Shown one piece after another: positions 6,987 through 13,759 of a stretch of DNA of 17,805 bases. A program made the position numbers and the translations under genes. The notes beneath the pieces were generated by a model. The model saw nothing but the letters and a program-made list of their open reading frames with translations, made no database searches and was not told the DNA's origin. Position 1 is the first letter of the stretch, and every line of letters starts with the position of its first letter. The DNA lies in contig DKZK01000045.1 of assembly GCA_002493625.1 (NCBI GenBank), positions 1,742 through 19,546 of the forward strand. The letters run 5' to 3'. The DNA is from Lachnospiraceae bacterium UBA7076. Its GTDB lineage: Bacteria > Bacillota > Clostridia > Lachnospirales > Lachnospiraceae.

Positions 6987-7934
6987 CTACTCAGCGCTAA
7001 GCGCAGTAATCGCAGCATTCAGACTTTCCACGTCCTCAACAGAATATGTAGCAAGCGACCTGTCAATTTTCTTTACAAAACCGCTCAATGTCTTGCCCGG
7101 TCCAATCTCAATAAACGTATCTGTTCCCTGCTCTATCATATACTTTATGGAATCCTCAAAATATACGCTGCTCTGAACCTGAAGCTCCAGCATTTCCGGT
7201 ATTGTTTTTCCCTCCTCAAGCTCTTTTCCTGTTGCATTGAAAAGCACCGGGAAGGCCATGCTGCCAAAGCTTTCATTTTTAAACCGCTCCGCAAGCTTAT
7301 CTCCTGCCGGCTTCATGAGAGAAGTGTGGAATGGTCCGCTGACAGCGATAGGAACAATTCTCCTTGCCCCCTTCTCCATCATCAGCTCACCGGCTCTTGT
7401 AATAACCGGCGTGTCACCTGCAACCGTTACCTGAACAGGGGTATTGTAATTTGCCACCTCGGCAATATGATATGGACTGTCAGCAAATTCCGCTTCTGCC
7501 TGCTTGCAGCACTCCTTTATAATCTCTCTGTCAAGGCTCATAACTGCTATCATTCCCGTATCACGTCCGGTAACAGCCTCCTCCATGGACTTGCCTCTGT
7601 ATGCCACAAGGTCTATGACCTGTTTTTCATCAAAAACTCCCGAAGCATAAAGGGCAGAATATTCTCCAAGGGAAAGTCCCGCTGCTATGGAAGGCTTAAT
7701 TCCCTTTGCAAAAAGAAGCTTTGTAACTCCCACTGCAAAAGCAACCATACACGGCTGGGTATATCTTGTCTGTCCAAGCTGCTCGATTGGTCCCTCAAAG
7801 CAACATTTCTTCACATCAAAGTCCAATTTAATATTATCAAAAACCTCCTGAAATTCAGGGTATGCATTATACAAATCCTTACCCATTCCAACATGCTGAC
7901 TGCCCTGTCCCGCATATAAAAATCCTATTTTCAT
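6987..7934 (-). CDS. fabD: Malonyl-CoA:ACP transacylase FabD
   Basis: 315 residues. FabD moves malonyl from CoA to ACP, supplying the chain extender. Visible motifs are FLYAGQGSQHVGMG (5-18), GLSLGEYSAL (86-95) with the nucleophile Ser88, and GPFHTSLM (200-207) with His203. Arg113, in AYRGKSM, is the expected carboxylate-binding residue. Length is typical. The start has GGAGGAG upstream. fabD is separated from fabK by a short derivative of the dispersed repeat and from fabG by a duplicated 160-base gap. The strand opposite fabD has a long open frame that is a coding shadow. Confidence 0.95.
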   Translation of the reverse strand: MKIGFLYAGQGSQHVGMGKDLYNAYPEFQEVFDNIKLDFDVKKCCFEGPIEQLGQTRYTQPCMVAFAVGVTKLLFAKGIKPSIAAGLSLGEYSALYASGVFDEKQVIDLVAYRGKSMEEAVTGRDTGMIAVMSLDREIIKECCKQAEAEFADSPYHIAEVANYNTPVQVTVAGDTPVITRAGELMMEKGARRIVPIAVSGPFHTSLMKPAGDKLAERFKNESFGSMAFPVLFNATGKELEEGKTIPEMLELQVQSSVYFEDSIKYMIEQGTDTFIEIGPGKTLSGFVKKIDRSLATYSVEDVESLNAAITALSAE

Positions 7935-7962
7935 GGCTTACTCCTCCATTTATCTATTTATC

Positions 7963-8025
7963 AGGCGTTTGCAAAACTCTTTTTTGCACAACTAAATTTT
8001 GAACATAAGAAGCTTCGCAATCACC
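7963..8025. repeat. Internally deleted copy of the dispersed palindromic repeat
   Basis: Both ends of the full element are present but the middle is missing. The left part AGGCGTTTGCAAAACTCT resembles one terminus; bases 7987-8027 match the reverse complement of 8998-9038 at 35 of 41 positions by hand count. TATCTATTTATC (7951-7962) and TATCTATATATC (8026-8037) flank it with 11 of 12 identical bases, a likely target-site duplication. The right-hand duplicate overlaps the fabK stop codon, so insertion happened right at the end of fabK without breaking it. Confidence 0.75.
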
Positions 8026-8035
8026 TATCTATATA

Positions 8036-8971
8036 TCAGCCCCAGTTTTGATTTACCCTGTCAAGCTCCGCCTTTGCGCCCTCGTAAAGCTCCTCAAGTA
8101 TTTTGGCAACGGGCTTTACCTCCTTGACAAGTCCGCAGACCTGTCCTGCCATAAGGGAACCGTTTTTTGTATCTCCGTCAAGAACCGCCTTTCTCAATGA
8201 ACCAAGGGTAAGCTGTTCCAGCTCGTCCCTTGTAACGCCCTGAGACTCCATTTTAAGGTATTCTCTTGTCATGTTATTTTTGATTACCCTGACAGGCGCT
8301 CCCGCCGAACGTCCCGTAACCGCCGTTCCGTTATCCTTCGCCTTTACAACCGCCTGCTTATAATTTTCATGTATCGGACATTCGTCGCTTGCAAGGAGAC
8401 ATGTGCCAATCTGTACTCCGATAGCTCCAAGCGCAAATGCAGCAACCATTCCCCTTCCGTCTGCGATGCCGCCTGCCGCAATAACAGGAATATCCACCGC
8501 ATCCACAACCATTGGAACAAGCGCCATTGTAGTCATTTCTCCCACATGTCCGCCGCTCTCACCGCCCTCTGCAATAACAGCGTCTGCGCCCATACGCTCC
8601 ATGCGCTTCGCTAACGCCACGCTTGCAACCACAGGAATGACCTTGCTTCCGGAAGCCTTCCAGTCCGCTATATATTTCTCAGGACTTCCCGCTCCCGTTG
8701 TAATGACGTCAACCTTTTCCTCCGTAAGCATTTTGGCAATATTGTCAACATCAGGGTTCATGAGCATAAGATTCACGCCAAAGGGCTTGTCCGTAAGTGC
8801 GCGGCACTTGTCAATTTCCTCCTTTATTCTTGCAGCGTCAAAGCCGCCTGACGCAATAAGTCCAAGACCGCCGGCATTTGAAACTGCCGCCGCAAATTCC
8901 CCAAGCGCTATATTTGCCATACCGCCCTGAATAATCGGATATTTTATACCAAGAAATTCATTCAATCTCAT
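8036..8971 (-). CDS. fabK: Enoyl-ACP reductase II FabK
   Basis: 311 residues, an FMN-dependent TIM-barrel enoyl-ACP reductase, the last step of each elongation cycle. It is the alternative to FabI in many streptococci and clostridia. The N-terminus EFLGIKYPIIQGGMANIALG and the motifs SNAGGLGLIASGG (31-43), GVNLMLMNP, TTGAGSP, EGGESGGHVGE and IPVIAAGGIADGRG fit FabK of the 2-nitropropane dioxygenase-like family. The operon position between fabH and fabD supports FabK over a true nitronate monooxygenase. AAGGAG lies nine bases upstream of the ATG. A complete palindromic repeat sits just upstream, in the position where related operons carry acpP. Confidence 0.95.
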   Translation of the reverse strand: MRLNEFLGIKYPIIQGGMANIALGEFAAAVSNAGGLGLIASGGFDAARIKEEIDKCRALTDKPFGVNLMLMNPDVDNIAKMLTEEKVDVITTGAGSPEKYIADWKASGSKVIPVVASVALAKRMERMGADAVIAEGGESGGHVGEMTTMALVPMVVDAVDIPVIAAGGIADGRGMVAAFALGAIGVQIGTCLLASDECPIHENYKQAVVKAKDNGTAVTGRSAGAPVRVIKNNMTREYLKMESQGVTRDELEQLTLGSLRKAVLDGDTKNGSLMAGQVCGLVKEVKPVAKILEELYEGAKAELDRVNQNWG

Positions 8972-8997
8972 ATATGTGCTCCTTTTTTATTTAATAG

Positions 8998-9252
8998 TAG
9001 GTAATTGCGAAACTCCTTATTTTCGAAATCTAGTTGTGAAATATAGACAATATCATAAGCATGGTGCTTTGGAGCCGTCAGTGCTTAGCAAGGTATGTCC
9101 TGAGGTGTCTGCGAAAGCAGACGGAGTCCTGAGGACACGTTATTTACGAGCTTAGCACTGCTACGTGTGACAAGCAGCGCAAGCGTACCATGCGTTGATT
9201 TTTCTATATTGAACAACGGACGTTGCCAAAAAAAGAGTTTCGCAATTGCCTA
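8998..9252. mobile_element. Complete MITE-like palindromic element (about 255 bp)
   Basis: The ends are TAGGTAATTGCGAAACTC (8998-9015) and GAGTTTCGCAATTGCCTA (9235-9252), 18-bp terminal inverted repeats with one mismatch. TTTATTTAATA occurs just outside both ends (8986-8996 and 9253-9263), an 11-bp candidate target-site duplication. The interior is one long imperfect palindrome: GCATGGT/ACCATGC (9059-9065, 9187-9193), an 11-base stem with one mismatch (9079-9089, 9150-9160), a 10-base stem with one mismatch (9096-9105, 9128-9137), and a perfect six-base stem capped by GAAA (9107-9122). No protein is encoded, so it would be non-autonomous and moved by a transposase elsewhere. No named family is recognised. 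Three partial copies lie in this window. Confidence 0.8.
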
Positions 9253-9270
9253 TTTATTTAATAAGTGTAT

Positions 9271-10215
9271 TTACCACTCAAGATATGCTCCGCCCCATGT
9301 AAGTCCGCCGCCAAAGCCGACGCATATAATCTTCATTCCGGCTTTAAGCATGCCTTTTTCATTCATTTCATTCATAACAAGCGGAATGCTTGCAGATGAT
9401 GTATTTCCATACTCATCAAGATTTACATAAAACTTATCAAGAGGCTGCTTTACCTTTTTTGCAACCGACTCGATTATTCTCAGATTTGCCTGATGGCATA
9501 TAAAATAATCTATGTCGTCAGCTGAAACCGAAGCCTTTTCCAGAAGCTCATTTACAGCTTTTGACACCGTGCTTACCGCAAACTTAAACACTTCGCTTCC
9601 CACCATATGTACAAATCTCTCCATTGTATTGCCATTTGGACATACAAGAACCTCGTCATTTCCCCTTGAACCGAGAACATAACAGAATTTATTTGTATCA
9701 TTAAGTTCTATTACTGCTGCCCCTGCGCCGTCGCCAAAAAGCACACATGTGCTTCTGTCCGTCATGTCAAGCATGCGTGAAAGCGTTTCAGAGCCAACAA
9801 TAACGCCATATTTTTTGCCGCTTTGCATAAGAAGCCCTCTCGCCGTTACCATTGCATATGTAAAGCCCGAACAGGCAGCATTTATGTCCATACACGGTAT
9901 TCCCTCAGGAAGCCCCAGCTTAGCCTGTATCATACATGCCATGGAAGGTGTAAGATTGTCGGGCTTAACCGTGGCGACAATGCAGGCTCCAATCTCGGAC
10001 TTGTCAATATCTGCCCTTTCAAGGGCTTCACTTACAGCCGCAAGCGCCATTGATAAATTTGTCTGTTCCTCAACAAAATGTCTTCTTCTTATTCCCGTCC
10101 TTGATGATATCCACTCATCGTTTGTATCTACGATTTTGCTTAAATCATCATTTGTAACAACCTTAGGCGGCGCATAATGCCCCGTAGATACAATTCGTAA
10201 TCCTTCTTTCAACAT
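9271..10215 (-). CDS. fabH: 3-oxoacyl-ACP synthase III FabH
   Basis: 314 residues. FabH starts fatty-acid synthesis by condensing an acyl-CoA primer with malonyl-ACP, and its primer preference sets straight or branched chains. The triad is Cys115 in INAACSGFTYA, His241 in ICHQANLRI and Asn271 in YGNTSSASIP. FGDGAGAAV (160-168) and the C-terminal GFGGGLTWGGAYLEW are typical. AGAGGGG lies upstream of the ATG. The gap to accA holds a degenerate repeat copy, and the gap to fabK holds the complete palindromic element. acpP, which usually follows fabH in related operons, is absent. Confidence 0.96.
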   Translation of the reverse strand: MLKEGLRIVSTGHYAPPKVVTNDDLSKIVDTNDEWISSRTGIRRRHFVEEQTNLSMALAAVSEALERADIDKSEIGACIVATVKPDNLTPSMACMIQAKLGLPEGIPCMDINAACSGFTYAMVTARGLLMQSGKKYGVIVGSETLSRMLDMTDRSTCVLFGDGAGAAVIELNDTNKFCYVLGSRGNDEVLVCPNGNTMERFVHMVGSEVFKFAVSTVSKAVNELLEKASVSADDIDYFICHQANLRIIESVAKKVKQPLDKFYVNLDEYGNTSSASIPLVMNEMNEKGMLKAGMKIICVGFGGGLTWGGAYLEW

Positions 10216-10248
10216 AATTTTATATTTCCCCTCTTAACGTAATAAATC

Positions 10249-10318
10249 AGCCATAAGCAAAACTTTGTTTTCTACAAACGTCCGTTGTACAATATAGAAA
10301 TACTGCATTTTTCTCATC
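10249..10318. repeat. Degenerate copy of the dispersed repeat, accA-fabH gap
   Basis: Bases 10278-10300 (ACGTCCGTTGTACAATATAG and on) match the reverse complement of part of the full element at 22 of 23 positions by hand count, and the stretch from 10249 also aligns with its terminus. The other end is too decayed to be certain. Limits are therefore approximate. Confidence 0.6.
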
Positions 10319-10329
10319 TCTATAATAAT

Positions 10330-11271
10330 TTATAGCACATTCAGAAAATCCTGGTCTATATTCCTGAACTTTTTGTACCTGTGCCTGCTTAAATCATCCG
10401 GACTCATCTTACTGTACTTTTCAAGCTCCCTGCCGATATATCTGTCAGTAACCTTAAATACAGCCTTCGGATTAATGTGCGCACCTCCTACAGGCTCAGG
10501 AATAATTTCATCGATAACATGAAATTCCTTTAAATCCTGCGCCGTAAGCTTCATCATACTGCACGCCTCATTGCTTCTTGTAGAGTCCTTCCAGAGAATA
10601 CTTGCATATCCCTCCGGAGACAATATGGAATAAATCGCATTTTCCAGCATGAGAACGCTGTTTGCAACACCGATTGCAAGCGCTCCCCCACTGCTTCCTT
10701 CGCCTGTTACAATTGCTATTACCGGTACCTTCAATGCGCTCATTTTTGCAAGATTTTCTGCAATTGCGCTTCCCTGACCGTTTGTTTCAGCCTCAAGTCC
10801 CGGATAAGCACCCGGCGTATCTATAAATGTGATAATCGGACGTCCGAATTTTTCTGCCTGCTTCATAAGTCTGAGCGCTTTACGATAGCCTTCCGGTCCG
10901 GGCATTCCAAAATTACATTTTATATTTTCGTTTAAATCATTTCCCTTTCTGTGCCCCAGAACAGTAACGGGAAGTCCCTTGTAAAGGGCAATGCCGCCAA
11001 ATATGCTTCCGTCCTCCTTGCCAAGCGCGTCTCCCTTTTGCTCAAAGAAATCTTCAAATATGGCATCTATATATTCCGTAACCTTAGGTCTTTTCTTATG
11101 TCTTGCAATATATACCTTATCATGGGGCTCAAGATTTTTGCACATCTTTATAAGGTCATGTCTTTCTCTCTTCAGGACATACATTTTTGCCTCGTCCTTA
11201 CATTCCTGTGACATGATATTTTGTATTTCCTTGTCAATTTCCGTTATTCTCTCATCAATTACTTTTACCAT
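10330..11271 (-). CDS. accA: Acetyl-CoA carboxylase carboxyltransferase subunit alpha
   Basis: 313 residues, the alpha half of the carboxyltransferase that moves CO2 from biotin to acetyl-CoA to give malonyl-CoA. Hallmarks are the N-terminal helical region, YIDAIFEDFFEQKGD, FGMPGPEGYRKALRLMKQAE, FIDTPGAYPGLEAE, and GEGSSGGALAIGVAN, the crotonase-fold oxyanion and CoA-binding region. The length fits AccA. The ATG is 2 bases after the accD stop, with AGAGGT inside the end of accD, so the two subunits are translationally coupled. The partner subunits accB (biotin carrier) and accC (biotin carboxylase) are not in this window. Confidence 0.96.
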   Translation of the reverse strand: MVKVIDERITEIDKEIQNIMSQECKDEAKMYVLKRERHDLIKMCKNLEPHDKVYIARHKKRPKVTEYIDAIFEDFFEQKGDALGKEDGSIFGGIALYKGLPVTVLGHRKGNDLNENIKCNFGMPGPEGYRKALRLMKQAEKFGRPIITFIDTPGAYPGLEAETNGQGSAIAENLAKMSALKVPVIAIVTGEGSSGGALAIGVANSVLMLENAIYSILSPEGYASILWKDSTRSNEACSMMKLTAQDLKEFHVIDEIIPEPVGGAHINPKAVFKVTDRYIGRELEKYSKMSPDDLSRHRYKKFRNIDQDFLNVL

Positions 11272-11273
11272 AG

Positions 11274-12179
11274 CTACTTACCTCTCTTACAGTGAAGTCG
11301 AAGAATATGCGCCAGCACCTCTCTCATTTTGTCCCTTGGAACTATCTGGTCTACAAATCCATGCTCCTCCTGAAATTCTGACCTCTGAAATCCCTCAGGA
11401 AGCTTCTCGCCTATCGTCTGCTCTATTACTCTCGGTCCCGCAAAGCCTATAAGCGCTTCAGGCTCTGCAAGGGTTATATCTCCAAGGGTTGCAAAGCTTG
11501 CAGTGACTCCGCCCGTAGTCGGGTGGGTGAGAACTGAAATGTATAAGCCCCCGTGTCTGTTAAAGCGTTCAACTGCGGCGCTTGTCTTTGCCATCTGCAT
11601 AAGGGAAATGATTCCCTCCTGCATTCTTGCACCGCCGCTTGCCGTAAAAATAATAACAGGCAGCTTCTTCTTGTCAGCATATTCAACGGCGTTGGTAATT
11701 TTTTCACCGACAGCCATACCCATGCTTCCCATGAGGAATTTGCTGCTCATAACCGCAATTACAGTTTCATATCCGTCAATCTTTCCTACTCCTGTATATA
11801 CGGCCTCCTCCATTCCCGTCTTTTCCTGAAGGGATTTTATTTTTTCTTCATACTCAGGATAATTTAAAGGATTTGAAAATGCCACCTTGCATTTGAGTGG
11901 TCGGAATGTACCCGGATCCACAAGAAATCTCACACGCCTGTCAGCAGGAATTACAAAATGATATCCACACGCCATACAGACATTCATATTTTCCTTAACG
12001 TCTGCCTTTTTGAACGTCTGCTTACATTTAGGACAATTCACCGTATCATCCGCCGGTTTTTCATCCCTTGTATTTGCATCCATGCTTTCCTCCGTATTTT
12101 CACTGCCTAAAGCTGCATCAGCAGGAGCCTCCTCCTTTTTGCTGTTCTTCCTGAACAACTCACTGATTCCTAATTTCAT
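11274..12179 (-). CDS. accD: Acetyl-CoA carboxylase carboxyltransferase subunit beta
   Basis: 301 residues, the beta half of the carboxyltransferase. Its zinc ribbon uses Cys49, Cys52, Cys68 and Cys71 (CPKC and CMAC). The crotonase-fold core includes FTASGGARMQEG and HPTTGGVTASFA, plus GFAGPRVIEQT. Residues 12-45 form an acidic, low-complexity linker before the ribbon. The start at 12179 follows AAAGGTGG by 8 bases. The frame is open to an ATG at 12233, but that codon lies beside the -10 box of the operon promoter, so the longer form is rejected. accD is the first gene of the fatty-acid operon here, whereas it usually lies near the end in Streptococcus and Clostridium clusters. Confidence 0.95.
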   Translation of the reverse strand: MKLGISELFRKNSKKEEAPADAALGSENTEESMDANTRDEKPADDTVNCPKCKQTFKKADVKENMNVCMACGYHFVIPADRRVRFLVDPGTFRPLKCKVAFSNPLNYPEYEEKIKSLQEKTGMEEAVYTGVGKIDGYETVIAVMSSKFLMGSMGMAVGEKITNAVEYADKKKLPVIIFTASGGARMQEGIISLMQMAKTSAAVERFNRHGGLYISVLTHPTTGGVTASFATLGDITLAEPEALIGFAGPRVIEQTIGEKLPEGFQRSEFQEEHGFVDQIVPRDKMREVLAHILRLHCKRGK

Positions 12180-12216
12180 TTTAAATTCCACCTTTGTCTT
12201 TAATTTGATAGAAAAC

Positions 12217-12241
12217 TTGACTAATTTTACCATGTAGTCAA
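12217..12241. promoter_or_regulatory. Candidate operator at the accD-fab promoter
   Basis: TTGACTA (12217-12223) and TAGTCAA (12235-12241) are perfect 7-base arms separated by 11 bases that contain the -10 box. A further TTGACT is the -35 box itself. Binding here would block RNA polymerase. The half-site resembles TTTGA-type FabT sites but the spacing differs, and it does not look like a FapR site. No regulator gene is in the window. Confidence 0.5.
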
Positions 12242-12252
12242 TTAAAAGTCAA
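12224..12252 (-). promoter_or_regulatory. Sigma-A promoter of the accD-fab operon
   Basis: On the minus strand TTGACT (12247-12252) is followed by a 17-base spacer and TAAAAT (12224-12229), each one base from consensus. It lies about 45 bases upstream of the accD start codon, in the right direction. It is the only strong promoter seen ahead of the operon. Confidence 0.7.
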
Positions 12253-12519
12253 TACGGCGAAATGGCTGAAACCCTTTGTTTTACGTGGTTTTTAAGACTA
12301 TTTGTCATCGTTTGGACAATCAAAAAATGCATATGAATATCATATTATGAAGTTATAAATAACAGTTTTTGGAAACATTAATTAAGATTTTTTGTAAAAC
12401 AATTGTAAGATTTTATAAGGTTTTGTAAAAATTTGTAAGATTTTTTTAAAATTTTACTAGGAAAATTTTATATACTGTGGTAAACTAGATATGTTATTTT
12501 TTTCGGGGAGAATATAGAA
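12253..12519. other. AT-rich gap between divergent transcription units
   Basis: No gene is seen between the accD promoter and the small plus-strand gene. The right half is very AT-rich with runs of T and A. TTTTGTAAAA followed by TTGTAAGATTTT occurs twice, at 12390-12415 and 12421-12446, an offset of 31 bases (about three helical turns). TATACT at 12471-12476 could be a -10 box for the plus-strand gene, but no good -35 box precedes it. Confidence 0.6.
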
Positions 12520-12759
12520 ATGTTATTTTTACTTTTATTTATAATGATATACAGCGTAATATACCTTGCCATATACATACTTGCGCACCATGACGGAAGA
12601 ATGGTTAAACCCCTTACAATCATGACTGCCGGTATGCTTGTACTGCTTCTTCTCACAGCAGCCTATATTTTATCATTGGGTCACTGGTACATAAGCGTTG
12701 TTATATGCATGGTTATGCTTGGACTTGGACAGTTCTTCCTTTATCTGTTAAACTATTAA
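12520..12759 (+). CDS. Small membrane protein of unknown function
   Basis: 79 residues, the only plus-strand gene in the window. GGGGAG lies nine bases before the ATG. Three hydrophobic stretches are visible at about residues 2-21, 33-52 and 57-77, joined by a short HHDGR loop and a LGHWY loop, so it should be a three-helix inner-membrane protein with no signal peptide or catalytic motif. No family is recognised. It is divergent from the fatty-acid operon and convergent with the RNase H fusion gene; its TAA at 12757-12759 overlaps that gene's stop on the other strand. No terminator is visible between the two. Confidence 0.7.
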   Translation: MLFLLLFIMIYSVIYLAIYILAHHDGRMVKPLTIMTAGMLVLLLLTAAYILSLGHWYISVVICMVMLGLGQFFLYLLNY

Positions 12760-13721
12760 GCTATTCCGCAGGCTTCCTTTGCAAGCCTGTCAGCCTCGTC
12801 ATTTCCCTCTATTCCCGAATGACCCTTCACATGCTTAAAATTAAGTTCTATTTTATTCTTTATGCTCTGTATAAAGTCATAGTAAGCAATGGTTCCTTTT
12901 TTGTTTCTTTTCCATTTATCCGTCGCCCACATTTCAATTCCTGCGTAGTCATAATATATATCAAGCTTTTTTACTCCAAGCTCAATTGCCTTTTTTATGG
13001 CTGCCATACTTCCCAATATCTCGCCTGCAACATTTCTCATGGATGCCATTTCAGGATCGCTGCCCGAACCCGTTACCACATGCTTTACCCCTGATACCAT
13101 AACAAAACCGCCAAAGCCATAAACGCCTGTGGCAGCATTGTATGAGCCGTCAACATAAGCATAACCGCATGTATCTGCCTCGCATGACGTACTTTCCGCC
13201 TTGTCGGTTTTTACCTCTTTATCAGCTTTTACCGGCATTTTCGCCTTTGCTGTATAATTACAGACATCAATTTTTATAACGGAAACATTTGCAAGCATTT
13301 CCTCCGTAAAATCAAAATCCATTCCCGTTTGTTGATGCATAAGCCTTTTCAGTCCATATTTTTTACTTTCCAAATCACTGAGAAGATACGCATTTCCATT
13401 GCACATTATGCTTTTGTATGTATATCCATAACTGCACGCCGTATCGCCTGCAACAAGTCCATGCTCCGTATCTAATTCCACTGCAACCGGAAGACCGTTT
13501 TCACCTGTGAATTTTATTGCCTTTATTTTTGTTCCGTCAATTGCGCCATGCAGATAAAATGTGAGCCTTCCGTCAGCATCAAAATCATAGCCATAATTCA
13601 TGGGAATGATATGTATCCGTTCATCATAGCTAAATCCCATGCGGCATACCCTGCAGCTCTCAAGTATTTCCTTTATATCCTTCAAGTCCGTAAGCTGTCT
13701 GTCTTTTCTTCGCATTTCCAT
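12756..13721 (-). CDS. NimA/PNPOx-like flavin-binding domain fused to RNase HI
   Basis: 321 residues with two domains. Residues 1-160 look like a pyridoxamine 5'-phosphate oxidase-like split barrel of the NimA type: RRKDRQLTD, INPMNYGY-like IIPMNYGYDF, TFYLHGAIDGTKIKAI with its conserved His58, and YGYTYKSIMCNGNAYLL. A Lys/Asp/Glu-rich linker (161-184) follows. Residues 187-321 are a complete RNase HI: YVDGSYN, AGEILGSMAAI, IYYDYAGIEMW and VKGHSGIEGNDEADRLA supply Asp191, Glu234, Asp258 and Asp311, plus His301. RNase HI cleaves RNA in RNA-DNA hybrids; NimA-like proteins bind flavin and may reduce small molecules. AGAGG lies five bases before the ATG. The gene follows the tubulin-like gene by 38 bases, so they are probably co-transcribed. 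Why the two domains are joined is unknown. Confidence 0.85.
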   Translation of the reverse strand: MEMRRKDRQLTDLKDIKEILESCRVCRMGFSYDERIHIIPMNYGYDFDADGRLTFYLHGAIDGTKIKAIKFTGENGLPVAVELDTEHGLVAGDTACSYGYTYKSIMCNGNAYLLSDLESKKYGLKRLMHQQTGMDFDFTEEMLANVSVIKIDVCNYTAKAKMPVKADKEVKTDKAESTSCEADTCGYAYVDGSYNAATGVYGFGGFVMVSGVKHVVTGSGSDPEMASMRNVAGEILGSMAAIKKAIELGVKKLDIYYDYAGIEMWATDKWKRNKKGTIAYYDFIQSIKNKIELNFKHVKGHSGIEGNDEADRLAKEACGIA

Positions 13722-13759
13722 AAAAACCTCTACTGCCTTAAACGCTCAACATCCTGTTT

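Noticed and set aside
6948..7919. Long plus-strand open frame (323 codons) opposite fabD
   Set aside because: It lies antisense to a clear fabD with full catalytic motifs, has no recognisable domain, and its Cys/Arg/His-rich composition is that of a coding shadow.
8403..8930. Plus-strand open frame (175 codons) opposite fabK
   Set aside because: Low-complexity Ser/Ala/Pro composition, antisense to fabK, no ribosome binding site.
8972..9270. Possible acpP hidden between fabH and fabK
   Set aside because: Both strands were read for a 75-80 codon frame with a DSL motif; only the palindromic element is present.
12180..12233. accD start at 12233
   Set aside because: That ATG abuts the -10 box; the start at 12179 has AAAGGTGG at good spacing.
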